From Lentzea albidocapillata subsp. violacea (GTDB lineage Bacteria; Actinomycetota; Actinomycetes; Mycobacteriales; Pseudonocardiaceae): a stretch of DNA of 64,000 bases. The position numbers and the translations under genes were made by a program. Under the pieces are notes generated by a model, which was not told the DNA's origin, did no database searches, and worked only from the letters and a program-made list of their open reading frames with translations. Shown here piece after piece: positions 15,332 to 24,334 of this stretch (positions within the stretch are counted from its first letter, which is position 1; each line of letters starts with the position of its first letter). The DNA lies in NCBI RefSeq assembly GCF_900100275.1, contig NZ_FNET01000011.1, positions 124,001-188,000 on the forward strand, in the 5' to 3' direction.

Positions 15332-18019
15332 ATGGCCATCGCGCGGCGTCTGCACGGGGAGGTCTGGGTGGCCGGAAGCGGTTCGTTGGTAGACGAAGTG
15401 GTCGCGGCGCTGAGTCCCCACGGGGTCGTGGTGGTCACCGGGGAACCGGGGACGGGCAAGACCTGGTTGGCCGGGCGGGTGCTCGACGCGGTCGACCGGA
15501 AGCGAGTGGTCATCGGGTGCCGCGGCTTGCCGGACGGGCCGTACGTGCTCGTGCGGGAGATGGTCAGCGGGCTGGCCGGTGGTGACCTGAGGCCTGTCCT
15601 GGCCGCCGTCGAAGCGGACGAGCTGCACCACGTGTGCAGGGCGTTGCGTGACCTGCTCGGCGCGTGGCTGGTGGTCGTCGAGGACCTGGAGTGCGCTGAC
15701 CACCGGTCCCGGCAGGTGTTGCGGTACCTGGTGACGCGGCCACCGGAGAACGCCGCGCTGCTGCTGACCTGGACGCCCGGCGCCGAGCCGCCGCTGGGCA
15801 CCCGGCTCAGCTCGGCCGCGTCGGCCGGCATGCACCACGTCGAGGTCGGACCGTGGACCGCGGCCGAGACGGCGGCGTTCGTCGGACGGTCGTGCGCCGG
15901 CGAACTGCATGAGCTGACCGGCGGCGTGCCGGTGCTGGTGCACGCACTGGTGAACCATCTGTCCTCCGAGGAGGATCAGCCACGCGAAGCGTTGCGACGT
16001 AAAGGGGTTCCCCGGTCGGTCAGCGAGCTGGTCGAGCAGCGGCTGGCGTCGTTGCCCGAACAGGCACGGCCGGTGGTCGCCGCCGCCGCGCTGTCGCGGC
16101 GTCCGGTGTCGATCTCGTTGCTCGGCGAGGTGTGCGGGCTCGGGGCACCGGAAGTGGAGGCGGCATTGGCCGCCGCCGTGGACACCGGTGTCATGGCGTC
16201 CGCGGACGGCCGCGCGTTCACGTTCCACCCGCCGGTGAGCGGGATCGTCGTGGAGCGAGGGCTGCACCCGATCGAACGCCGGCGCGGGCACGCGGCGTAC
16301 GTCGCGGCGTTGCACCGGGATCAGGACGCGCCGGGGGACCTGGTCTTCCACAGCCGGTCGGCGGGGGACCTGGTCACGGCCGCCCGGTACGCCGAACGCG
16401 CGGTCCAGCACATGAACACAGCGGACGCGATCGAGCTGTTGCAGGAGCTGCTCGCCGAGCCGGACCTGCCCCGCGCCCAGCGGGGTGCCCTCGCGGTCCG
16501 GCTGGGGCGGCTGGGTCTCGGCAGTCTCGCGTACGACGAGACGGTCGCGCTGCTGCGCGGCATCCTCGCCGACGGGCGGCTCCCGGCCGGGCTGCGCGGC
16601 GAGCTGCGACTCGATCTGGCGCTGCTGCTGGCGAACCAGGCGGGCGACGGCGAGAGCGGCCGTGCCCAGCTCCGGGTGGCGATCGCCGAGCTGGGTCGCC
16701 GTCCAGCGCTGGCGGCCCGCGCGATGTCGGCCCTGGCCGTTCCCTACTGGGGTAGCTGCCATGTGGCCGAGAACCTGCGGTGGCTGGCAGAGGTCGAGCG
16801 GACCGTGCCCGACCGCGGTGATCCGGTGCTGCTCCTCGCGATCGCGGTCAACCGGGCGAGCACGCTGGCGCAGATCGGTGACCCGCGCGCCTGGGACGCG
16901 ATCGCCGAGCTCCCCGCGGACGGGGCGACGATCGGTGAACGCCGCGAGCTGCTGCGCGGCTGCGCCAACTTCTCCGACGCCGCGATCGCGCTGGGGCATC
17001 ACCTGGCGGCAGCGGACTTCCTCACGGGGGCGGAGGACCTCGCGAGCCGCAGCGGGCCGTCGTACCCGTGGCAGATGGCCACGTCGAACCGGCTGCGGCT
17101 CGACCACGTCACCGGCCGGTGGGACGGGCTCGCCGAACGCGCGAAGGCCTACCTGGAGCTCGCCACGCACACCACGTTCGTCGCCGTCGACGCCTCACTC
17201 GTGCTGGCGCAGCTCGCGCTGGCCAGGGGCGAGTGGGACGAAGCCGAGGAATACCTTGGGGCACATGGGCTTCGTTCGATGAACGGATGGTACGGGCCGG
17301 TGGTGATCTGCGCCGCCGCGACGCGGATCCGGCTCGCGCTGGTCCGCGGGCGGACCGAGGAGGCCGTAGACGAACTGGCGGCGACCGTGGAGGTCCTGCA
17401 CGGCAAGGGGGTCTGGGCGTGGGCGACCGAGCTCGTCGACGCCGGGGTGGAGGCCCTGCTGCTCACCGGTGATCCGGTGGGGGCGAAGCGGTTGCTCGAC
17501 GAGTTCGCCGCGGATGTGGCCGGACGCGACTGCCCGTTCGCGCACTCGATGGTGCCGTTCGGGCGGGCGGCGATCGCGGCGGCGCGGGAGCGGTTCGACG
17601 ACGCAGCGACGCTCTACGACCAAGCCGCGACGCTGCTCGCCGCGCTTCCCCGGCCGTACGAGCACGCTCGCGCCCTGGAGGCCGCCGCGCGGTGTCTGCC
17701 ACCGTCGTCCGGACGGCTCACGGAGGCGACCCGGCTGTTCACCACGCTCGGTGCGACGTGGGACCTCGCCCGCTGCGACCACCTCGTGCGCGAGCATGGC
17801 GGCACGACCGGCGCGCGCCCTGGCCGCCGGGGTTACGGCACGGAGCTGTCGCCGAGGGAGCGCCAGGTGGCTCGCCTGCTCGCCCTCGGCCGCACGAACC
17901 GGCAGATCGCCGAGGTGCTGTTCCTGTCGCCACGCACGGTCGAACGACACGCCGCCAGCGTTCTGCACAAGCTCGGCGCCACCGGCCGCGACGAGCTGCG
18001 GCCGGAGGACCACGGCTGA
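15332..18019 (+). CDS. Large ATP-binding LuxR family regulator (LAL type)
   Basis: An 895-residue regulator. N-terminal AAA/STAND ATPase: Walker A GEPGTGKTW at about residues 35-43, Walker B-like VVVEDLE. The middle is helical and TPR-like. The C-terminal LuxR HTH (LSPRERQVARLLALGRTNRQ then LSPRTVERHAASVLHKLGA) binds DNA. LAL proteins such as MalT usually activate carbohydrate or secondary-metabolism genes after binding a ligand. ATG at 15332 has GGAA upstream; longer in-frame starts would run into the OctT-like gene. It lies next to a secreted subtilisin, nucleoside hydrolase and GH92 mannosidase in the same direction, which it may control. Confidence 0.88.
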   Translation: MAIARRLHGEVWVAGSGSLVDEVVAALSPHGVVVVTGEPGTGKTWLAGRVLDAVDRKRVVIGCRGLPDGPYVLVREMVSGLAGGDLRPVLAAVEADELHHVCRALRDLLGAWLVVVEDLECADHRSRQVLRYLVTRPPENAALLLTWTPGAEPPLGTRLSSAASAGMHHVEVGPWTAAETAAFVGRSCAGELHELTGGVPVLVHALVNHLSSEEDQPREALRRKGVPRSVSELVEQRLASLPEQARPVVAAAALSRRPVSISLLGEVCGLGAPEVEAALAAAVDTGVMASADGRAFTFHPPVSGIVVERGLHPIERRRGHAAYVAALHRDQDAPGDLVFHSRSAGDLVTAARYAERAVQHMNTADAIELLQELLAEPDLPRAQRGALAVRLGRLGLGSLAYDETVALLRGILADGRLPAGLRGELRLDLALLLANQAGDGESGRAQLRVAIAELGRRPALAARAMSALAVPYWGSCHVAENLRWLAEVERTVPDRGDPVLLLAIAVNRASTLAQIGDPRAWDAIAELPADGATIGERRELLRGCANFSDAAIALGHHLAAADFLTGAEDLASRSGPSYPWQMATSNRLRLDHVTGRWDGLAERAKAYLELATHTTFVAVDASLVLAQLALARGEWDEAEEYLGAHGLRSMNGWYGPVVICAAATRIRLALVRGRTEEAVDELAATVEVLHGKGVWAWATELVDAGVEALLLTGDPVGAKRLLDEFAADVAGRDCPFAHSMVPFGRAAIAAARERFDDAATLYDQAATLLAALPRPYEHARALEAAARCLPPSSGRLTEATRLFTTLGATWDLARCDHLVREHGGTTGARPGRRGYGTELSPRERQVARLLALGRTNRQIAEVLFLSPRTVERHAASVLHKLGATGRDELRPEDHG

Positions 18020-18079
18020 TCGAACGCGTAACCCTACGCACGATTTCCGGCGTTGTTCCCCGCGGTCTTCTCCTCGGAC

Positions 18080-18097
18080 AGTTGCCGCACCGCAACT
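18080..18097. other. Small inverted repeat upstream of the subtilisin gene
   Basis: AGTTGC (18080-18085) and GCAACT (18092-18097) are perfect arms around six bases, 41 bases before the GTG of the protease. It could be an operator, perhaps for the adjacent LuxR-type regulator, or a weak terminator. Confidence 0.3.
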
Positions 18098-18137
18098 CGT
18101 TTGCGGCCCTGCGAACATCCTGCGAGAGGACCCAACC

Positions 18138-19913
18138 GTGCGCACATTCACCACTGCGCTGCTCACCGGAGCCGCGGCGCTGGCGCTGACATCAACCGCC
18201 CTCACCGGCGTCTCCGCGGCGGCACCGGCCGAGTCCGGGTACGTCGTCGTTCTGCACGGCACCCAGGACGCGGCCTCGTTCGCCGCCGGGCACGTCGACC
18301 GGCACGGCGGCCAGGTCGGCCACGTCTACCGGCACGCGCTGCGTGGATTCTCGGCCACCCTGTCTCCCGGTGGCGCCGACGCGCTGCGCCGCGACCCGAG
18401 GGTCGCCTCGGTCGAACCGGACCGGGTCGTGCACACCACCGACACCGTCCCCACCGGCGTCGACCGCGCGTACGCCACCGCCAACCCGAACCTGAAAATC
18501 AACGGCAGCAACGACTACAGCGTCGACGTCGACGTCGCGGTGATCGACACCGGGGTCGCCCAGCACCCCGACCTGACCGTCGTGGCCCGCGCGAACTGCG
18601 TCAACAGCACCACCTGCGCCCCCAACTCCGGCGCTGACGACCACGGCCACGGCACCCACGTGGCGGGCACGATCGGCGCCCGCGACGACGGCAACGGAGT
18701 CGTCGGTATCGCCCCCGGCGCCCGCATCTGGTCGGCCAAGGTCCTGAACGCCAGTGGCAGCGGCAACCTGTCCGGGGTCACCGCCGGCGTCGACTGGGTC
18801 GCCGCGAACGCCGCCGAGATCGAGGTGGCGAACATGAGCCTCGGCTGCGACAACTGCACCGACGCCGCGCTCGGCCAGGCCATCACCAACGCGGTGGCCA
18901 AGGGCGTGGTGTTCGTCGTGGCCGCGGGCAACAACGACAAGGACGCCAGGACGTTCTTCCCTGCCAACCACCCGGACGTCGTCACGGTGTCCGCGCTCGC
19001 CGACTTCAACGGCAGGCCGGGCGGCGGGGCGGGATCGACGTGCCGCGCCGACCAGGACGACACCCTGGCCGACTTCAGCAACTTCGGCTCCACGGTGGAG
19101 ATCGCCGCGCCCGGCACGTGCATCAACTCGACGTTCCTCGACGGCGGGTACAAGGTGCTGAGCGGCACCTCCATGGCCGCGCCGCACGTCGCGGGTGCCG
19201 CCGGTCTGCTCACGGCGAACGGCAACCACGCCACCGGCCGCGACGGCGTCCTCGCCGTGCGGCAGCGGCTGATCGACACCGCGAACACCGACTGGACCGA
19301 CGACTCGGGCGACAACGTCAAGGAACCGCTGCTCGACGTGCGGTCCACTCAGGACTACCCGGCGGGCGCCGCGGACCCCGGCCGCCCGACCGCGGCGTTC
19401 ACCAGTGCCTGCTCCACGTCGAACACCACCTGCTCGTTCGACGCGGCCGGCTCGACCGACACCGACGGCACCATCACCGGCTACGCCTGGGACTTCGGCG
19501 ACGGCAGCACCGGTACCGGCATGACGGCCGGGCACACCTACGGCAAGGCGGCCTACTACAGCGTCCGGCTGACCGTGACCGACAACGCGGGCAAGACGAA
19601 CACCACCCGCCGCATGGTCAAGGCGGGCGACCTGCCTCCCACGGCCGCGTTCACCGCCCGTTGCCAGCGCGGGACCTGCTCCTTCGACGGCAGCGCGTCG
19701 ACGGACGAGGAAGGCGCCGTCGGCGGCCACGCGTGGGCCTTCGACGACGGCACCACCGGAACCGGCAGGACGATCTCGCACAGCTACCCCAACGTCTCCC
19801 GCGTCTACCAGGTGAAGCTGACCGTCACCGACAGCCGCGGCCAGACAGGCAGCACCACCCGCGAGGTCCGCTGCTCGAAGCACATCACCGCCCCGCTCTG
19901 TTTCACCTTCTGA
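18138..19913 (+). CDS. Secreted S8 subtilisin-like protease with PKD domains
   Basis: A 591-residue exported serine protease. A signal peptide (MRTFTTALLTGAAALALTST, cleavage probably after GVSAA) is followed by an I9 inhibitor propeptide ending before the catalytic domain. The triad is visible: Asp in VAVIDTGV, His in DDHGHGTHVAG, Ser in LSGTSMAAPHVAG, with the oxyanion Asn in AAGNND. Two C-terminal PKD domains (YAWDFGDGSTGTG and HAWAFDDGTTGTG) probably bind protein or polysaccharide. GTG at 18138 has GAGAGGA upstream; an earlier frame only overlaps the LAL gene out of phase. Likely nutritional proteolysis outside the cell. Confidence 0.94.
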   Translation: MRTFTTALLTGAAALALTSTALTGVSAAAPAESGYVVVLHGTQDAASFAAGHVDRHGGQVGHVYRHALRGFSATLSPGGADALRRDPRVASVEPDRVVHTTDTVPTGVDRAYATANPNLKINGSNDYSVDVDVAVIDTGVAQHPDLTVVARANCVNSTTCAPNSGADDHGHGTHVAGTIGARDDGNGVVGIAPGARIWSAKVLNASGSGNLSGVTAGVDWVAANAAEIEVANMSLGCDNCTDAALGQAITNAVAKGVVFVVAAGNNDKDARTFFPANHPDVVTVSALADFNGRPGGGAGSTCRADQDDTLADFSNFGSTVEIAAPGTCINSTFLDGGYKVLSGTSMAAPHVAGAAGLLTANGNHATGRDGVLAVRQRLIDTANTDWTDDSGDNVKEPLLDVRSTQDYPAGAADPGRPTAAFTSACSTSNTTCSFDAAGSTDTDGTITGYAWDFGDGSTGTGMTAGHTYGKAAYYSVRLTVTDNAGKTNTTRRMVKAGDLPPTAAFTARCQRGTCSFDGSASTDEEGAVGGHAWAFDDGTTGTGRTISHSYPNVSRVYQVKLTVTDSRGQTGSTTREVRCSKHITAPLCFTF

Positions 19914-19921
19914 TGCCCGCA

Positions 19922-19949
19922 GTGGCGCTGTGAGCCCTCACAGCGCCAC
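19922..19949 (+). terminator. Terminator after the subtilisin gene
   Basis: A perfect 12-base stem (19922-19933 with 19938-19949) and GCCC loop directly after the protease stop. No T run follows, as is common in high-GC actinomycetes. Confidence 0.7.
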
Positions 19950-19966
19950 CGCGCGCAGGGGCGCCG

Positions 19967-19995
19967 GCCTGCCCGGCACGCGTCGTCGGGCAGGC
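19967..19995 (+). other. Hairpin just upstream of the nucleoside hydrolase start
   Basis: GCCTGCCCG (19967-19975) pairs perfectly with CGGGCAGGC (19987-19995) around 11 bases, ending 7 bases before the ATG at 20003. It occupies the place of a ribosome site, so it may be an operator or may limit initiation. Confidence 0.35.
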
Positions 19996-20002
19996 TGGAC
20001 GC

Positions 20003-20839
20003 ATGGCACACAGGCTCATCATCGACACCGACCCCGGCGTGGACGACGCGTTCGCGATCGCGCTCGCCGCCCGCAGCCCAGAGGTCGAGCTCGTCGGCCT
20101 CACCACGGTGTTCGGCAACGTAGGGCTCGACCTCACCACCCGCAACGCCCAGCGGCTGCTCGCCTACCTCGGCCGCACGGACGTGCCGGTGGTCCGGGGC
20201 GCGGAAGGACCGGGCGGGGCCGCGGACGTGCACGGCGAGGACGGACTCGGCGGGCAGGCGCACACGTTGCCCGAGAGCGACACCGAACTCTTCGGCGACG
20301 ACGTCACCGGCTTCTTCCGCGAGCGGCTGACGCCGGAGACGGTTGTGGTCGCCATCGGGCCGCAGACCAACATCGCCAGGGCGCTCGACGCGGGTGTCGA
20401 GTTCCCGCGCCTGATCGTCATGGGTGGCGGGCTGGATGTCGGCAACACCACCGCCAGGGCCGAGTTCAACTTCTGGGCCGATCCCCAGGCCGCGAGGACG
20501 GTCATCCGTAAGGCGAACCCGATCGTCGTACCGCTCAACCTCACCCACCGGTGCATCGCCGACGCCGAGTTCCTCGCCAAGGTCGACCAGACGCTGAGCA
20601 ACCTCACCGGCACCTACCGCGCGTATCTGGCCGGCCGGTCGGAGAACGAGGGCATCTACGTCCACGACGCCGTGGCGGTGGCCGAGGCGATCATCCCCGG
20701 CACGCTGAAGACCACGACGCACCTGCTCGATGTCGACGACGAGGGTGCGCTCGTCGAAGGAAAGCACCAGGTAGAGGTCGCGGAAGACTGCGATTGGCCC
20801 GCGCTGAGGGCCTTCATGGAGCAGCGCTTGTCCGTTTGA
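20003..20839 (+). CDS. Inosine-uridine preferring nucleoside hydrolase
   Basis: A 278-residue IUNH-family enzyme that hydrolyses the N-glycosidic bond of nucleosides to base and ribose in the cytoplasm. The Ca-binding signature DTDPGVDDAFAIALA is at residues 8-22. Further family blocks are VVRGAEGP, VVVAIGPQTNIARAL, LIVMGGGLDVGNTT and EFNFWADPQAA, with VPLNLTHR and VHDAVAVAEAI completing the site. No signal peptide. No Shine-Dalgarno is visible before the ATG; a hairpin occupies that space. Lies between secreted hydrolases, consistent with salvage of scavenged nutrients. Confidence 0.94.
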   Translation: MAHRLIIDTDPGVDDAFAIALAARSPEVELVGLTTVFGNVGLDLTTRNAQRLLAYLGRTDVPVVRGAEGPGGAADVHGEDGLGGQAHTLPESDTELFGDDVTGFFRERLTPETVVVAIGPQTNIARALDAGVEFPRLIVMGGGLDVGNTTARAEFNFWADPQAARTVIRKANPIVVPLNLTHRCIADAEFLAKVDQTLSNLTGTYRAYLAGRSENEGIYVHDAVAVAEAIIPGTLKTTTHLLDVDDEGALVEGKHQVEVAEDCDWPALRAFMEQRLSV

Positions 20840-20883
20840 CGACAACTTCGTGTCGCTCTCTGGGGTTGAGCGGGCACGGTAAG

Positions 20884-20889
20884 TAGGGT
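20884..20889 (+). promoter_or_regulatory. -10 hexamer of a likely leaderless GH92 transcript
   Basis: TAGGGT followed by exactly 8 bases and ATG at 20898; no ribosome-binding sequence between them. Confidence 0.45.
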
Positions 20890-20897
20890 CCGCGACC

Positions 20898-23800
20898 ATG
20901 CAGCGAAGAGTCCTCACGACAGCTGCGGTGGCGGCGGCCATGACGTTCGGAGTGGTCCCTGCCTCCGCTCAGCCCCAGATCCAGGTGGTGCCCGATCCGG
21001 CGGCACACGTGAACCCGTTCATCGGCACGACCAACCTCGGGAACACCTTTCCCGGCGCGGTCGTGCCGTTCGGCATGTTCTCCTTCAGCCCGGAAGCCAG
21101 TCGCGGCAACACCCTGCGCGCCGCGGCTCCCGGCGGATACCGGTACGACGCCACGAAGATCCGCGGCTTCAGCCTCACCCACATGTCGGGAACGGGCTGC
21201 GCGGGCGGCAGCGGTGACATCCCGATCTTCCCGCACGTCGGGGCCGTCACCACCTCGCCGACCACGGACGCGACCGACGCGGTCTACGCCAGCGAGTTCG
21301 CGCACGCGGACGAGGTGGCCAAGCCCGGCCGGTACGACGTGACGCTCAAGTCCGGCGCCAAGGCCGAGCTGTCCGCCACCGAACGCACCGGTGCCGCGCG
21401 GTTCAGCTTCCCCGCGGACAAGCCGGCGACGGTGCTGATCAACACGTCCAAGTCGCAGGTCGGCAGCAGTGCCGCGCAGACCGTGGTCGACAAGGACAAG
21501 CGGACCATCACCGGGTCCGTGACCAGCGGAAACTTCTGCGGGTACATCAACCAGGCCGGCCGCCGCAGCTACTACACGCTGCACTTCGTGGCGGAGTTCG
21601 ACCAGGAGTTCACCGAGGTCGGCACGTACCAGGACAACGTTGTCACGCCCGGAAGCACGTCCTCCAAGGGCGGCACGACGTACGGGACGAACGGCTGGCC
21701 GGTGCTGGGCAAGGGTTCCGGGGCGTACCTCGGGTTCGCGCCCGGCAGCCAGGTGGGCGTCAAGGTCGGCATCTCCTACGTCAGCCCGGACAACGCGCGC
21801 GAGAACCTCAGGGCCGAGAACAAGGGTCAGTCCATTGAGGACATGAGGGACAACGCGTACATCGCGTGGCAGAAGCAGCTCAGGCGCATCGAAGTCGGCG
21901 GCGGCTCCGATGACGAGCGGACCAAGTTCTACACCGCGCTGTACCACTCGCTGTTGCACCCCAACCTGTTCAGCGACGTCAACGGCGAGTACGCCGGGTT
22001 CGACGGCAGGACCCACAAGATCGACAAGAGACGGCAGAAGGCCCAGTACGGCACGTTCTCCGGCTGGGACGTCTACCGCTCGCAGCTGCAGCTGCTCACC
22101 CTGCTCGAACCGCGGATCGGCTCGGACATCGCGCAGTCGCTGCTCAACCAGGCCGAGCAGAACAACGGCGTGTGGGACCGCTGGACGCACAACAGCGGCG
22201 GCACCCACGTGATGAACGGCGACCCGGCGCCGATCGCGCTGGCCGCCATCTCGGCGTTCGGCGGCGACAAGTACGACCTCAGGGCGTCGTTGAAGTCGTT
22301 GGTCAAGGCCGCGACCGTGCCCACGGCGCTGGACCTGAGCAAGGAAGGCTGGGCCGTCATGTCGGTCGGGCAGCGGCCGTCGCTCGACAAGTACCTGCAG
22401 CACAAGTACATGCCGGCCGTGTCGAACGCCTGGGGTGGCGCGGCGGAGACCCTGGAGATCTCCGCGGCGGACTTCGCGATCAGCCAGCTGGCCGGGCGCA
22501 CGGGCGACAGGAAGATCGCGAGGACGTTCGCCGAGCGCGCGCAGTGGTGGCAGAACAACTTCGATCCGGTCGCGGACAGGACAGGCGGCTACATCCGCAA
22601 CCGCAACGCCGACGGCACGTGGGTCAAGGACTTCACGCCGGACACCGGCAACGGGTTCGTCGAGGGCAGTAGCGCCCAGTACACGTGGATGGTGACGCAC
22701 AACGTCGCCGGGCTCGTGGACTCGCTGGGCGGCCGTGAGCGCGCCAACAAGCGGCTGGACGACTTCTTCCACAACGCCGACGGCACGTGGGCGTTGACGG
22801 GCCGCGGTGGCGCGAAGTCCGAACTGGACAACGAGCCGTCGGTGAACGTGCCGTGGCTCTACAACTACACCGGCCAGCCCACCAAGGCGCAGGAGACGCT
22901 GCGCGAGACCGTCAACACGCTGTGGAAGAACGCCCCCGGCGGCATTCCCGGCAACGACGACCTCGGCGCCATGTCGTCGTGGTTCGTGTTCACCGCGATG
23001 GGCATCTGCCCGCAGGTACCGTCGCGCGCCGAGCTGGTGCTGAGCAGCCCGCTGTTCACGTCGGTGAAGATCAACCGCGGTGGCGGCAAGGACATCACGA
23101 TCACCGCGCCCGCCGCGAACAGCGCCACGAAGTACGTGCAGTCGCTGAAGGTCAACGGTCGCGCGTCGTCGAAGACCTGGCTGCCCGAGTCGTTCGTGGA
23201 ACGCGGCGGCAAGCTGGACTTCGTGCTGGGCAAGGCTCCTTCCGGGTGGGGCACGGGTGCCTCGGACGCCCCGCCGTCGTTCCGCGACGGCGAGAAGCCG
23301 ATCAGGCACGACCAGCCGTACTTCCTCACGGTCGAGCCGCGGCAGCTCGTCGTGGAGCCGGGCAGGTCGGTCACGGCGAAGGTCGACTCGGTCAAGCTCT
23401 ACGACGGTGACCCGAAGGCGACCTACACGATCACCGGCTCGGACGCGCTCACGTTCACGCCGGCGACCGGTGCCGTGCCGTCCGAGTTCACGGTCACGGC
23501 CAAACCCGATGCGGCGCAGGGCTTCTACGACATCACCGTGACGGTGAACGTCGAGGGAGCCGCGAAACCCGTGGTGCTGCCCCAGATCGTGAAGGTAGCA
23601 CCGGCGGGCAGCATGCTCGCGGCCGTGAACAACGTGGGCGCCTCCGCCGACGCCACCGGCGAGGGCGACTTCGACGGCGGCGGCTACAGCTACTCGCGGG
23701 AGGCGCTGGCCACGGCCGGCCTCCCGCCGGGCGGCACGGGCACCGTGGACGGCCTGACGTTCACCTGGCCGTCGTCACCTCCCGGCCGTCCCGACAACGC

Positions 23801-24155
23801 GACTTCGGCGAAGCAAACGCTTGCCCTGTCGGGTACGCGGCTCGCTTTCGTCGGTTCCGCGGCGAACGGGGCGCGGACGAAGGCGGCCACGGTGACGTTC
23901 ACGGACGGCACCACCGCGACCGTCGAGATCGGCTTCAGCGACTGGACGCTCGGCGGCGGTGGGGCAGCCCCCAGCTACGGCAACGTAATCGTCGCGGCCA
24001 CGCCGTACCGCAACCAGTCGGGTGGTGGCAGCGAGAAGGTCGCCACGCACATCTTCGCCACGAAGACGTACGTGGCTCCGGAGGGCAAAACTCTGCAGAG
24101 CGTGACACTTCCGGAGGATGGAAACATGCACGTCTTCGCCATCGCCACCGCCTAG
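20898..24155 (+). CDS. Secreted GH92 alpha-mannosidase
   Basis: A 1085-residue exported exo-alpha-mannosidase of family GH92 (Ca-dependent, inverting; often alpha-1,2). Signal peptide MQRRVLTTAAVAAAMTFGVVPASAQ. The N-terminal beta-sandwich begins VNPFIGTTNLGNTFPGAVVP, the (alpha/alpha)6 domain contains KFYTALYHSLLHPN and ends GNDDLGAMSSWFVFTAMGIC, the family hallmark. After about residue 820 come an Ig-like NEW3-type domain (FLTVEPRQLVVEPGRSVTAK) and a C-terminal galactose-binding-like beta domain. Probably removes mannose from fungal or yeast mannans and glycoproteins. A strong hairpin follows the stop. A LacI-type palindrome lies 74 bases downstream of the gene. Confidence 0.94.
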   Translation: MQRRVLTTAAVAAAMTFGVVPASAQPQIQVVPDPAAHVNPFIGTTNLGNTFPGAVVPFGMFSFSPEASRGNTLRAAAPGGYRYDATKIRGFSLTHMSGTGCAGGSGDIPIFPHVGAVTTSPTTDATDAVYASEFAHADEVAKPGRYDVTLKSGAKAELSATERTGAARFSFPADKPATVLINTSKSQVGSSAAQTVVDKDKRTITGSVTSGNFCGYINQAGRRSYYTLHFVAEFDQEFTEVGTYQDNVVTPGSTSSKGGTTYGTNGWPVLGKGSGAYLGFAPGSQVGVKVGISYVSPDNARENLRAENKGQSIEDMRDNAYIAWQKQLRRIEVGGGSDDERTKFYTALYHSLLHPNLFSDVNGEYAGFDGRTHKIDKRRQKAQYGTFSGWDVYRSQLQLLTLLEPRIGSDIAQSLLNQAEQNNGVWDRWTHNSGGTHVMNGDPAPIALAAISAFGGDKYDLRASLKSLVKAATVPTALDLSKEGWAVMSVGQRPSLDKYLQHKYMPAVSNAWGGAAETLEISAADFAISQLAGRTGDRKIARTFAERAQWWQNNFDPVADRTGGYIRNRNADGTWVKDFTPDTGNGFVEGSSAQYTWMVTHNVAGLVDSLGGRERANKRLDDFFHNADGTWALTGRGGAKSELDNEPSVNVPWLYNYTGQPTKAQETLRETVNTLWKNAPGGIPGNDDLGAMSSWFVFTAMGICPQVPSRAELVLSSPLFTSVKINRGGGKDITITAPAANSATKYVQSLKVNGRASSKTWLPESFVERGGKLDFVLGKAPSGWGTGASDAPPSFRDGEKPIRHDQPYFLTVEPRQLVVEPGRSVTAKVDSVKLYDGDPKATYTITGSDALTFTPATGAVPSEFTVTAKPDAAQGFYDITVTVNVEGAAKPVVLPQIVKVAPAGSMLAAVNNVGASADATGEGDFDGGGYSYSREALATAGLPPGGTGTVDGLTFTWPSSPPGRPDNATSAKQTLALSGTRLAFVGSAANGARTKAATVTFTDGTTATVEIGFSDWTLGGGGAAPSYGNVIVAATPYRNQSGGGSEKVATHIFATKTYVAPEGKTLQSVTLPEDGNMHVFAIATA

Positions 24156-24162
24156 TGGGTTC

Positions 24163-24214
24163 GGGTGTCTGCAGGTACTGCCGACTGGACGGTCGGTAGT
24201 ACTTGCAGACACCC
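24163..24214 (+). terminator. Strong terminator after the GH92 gene
   Basis: A 23-base-pair stem (24163-24185 with 24192-24214) containing two G-U type mismatches, around a six-base loop, starting eight bases after the GH92 stop. Confidence 0.75.
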
Positions 24215-24228
24215 CGTCAGGCCACTGG

Positions 24229-24242
24229 TGAGAGCGCTCTCA
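24229..24242. promoter_or_regulatory. LacI-type operator palindrome
   Basis: TGAGAGCGCTCTCA is a perfect 14-base palindrome with the central CG typical of LacI-family operators and close to the Streptomyces CebR box TGGGAGCGCTCCCA. It lies between the GH92 terminator and the double-HTH LuxR gene (start 24335). No LacI regulator gene is in the window. Confidence 0.55.
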
Positions 24243-24334
24243 TCGCTGATGTCAACGCCCAGCCGGGGGCTGGCGCCAGGGCGTATGGTGGGACCGGTCC
24301 GAGTGCCGCCGACTCGCTCTGAGCGTGAGGCGCC

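Noticed and set aside
20814..23309. 831-codon open frame on the minus strand
   Set aside because: Antisense to the GH92 gene with its clear family motifs and signal peptide.
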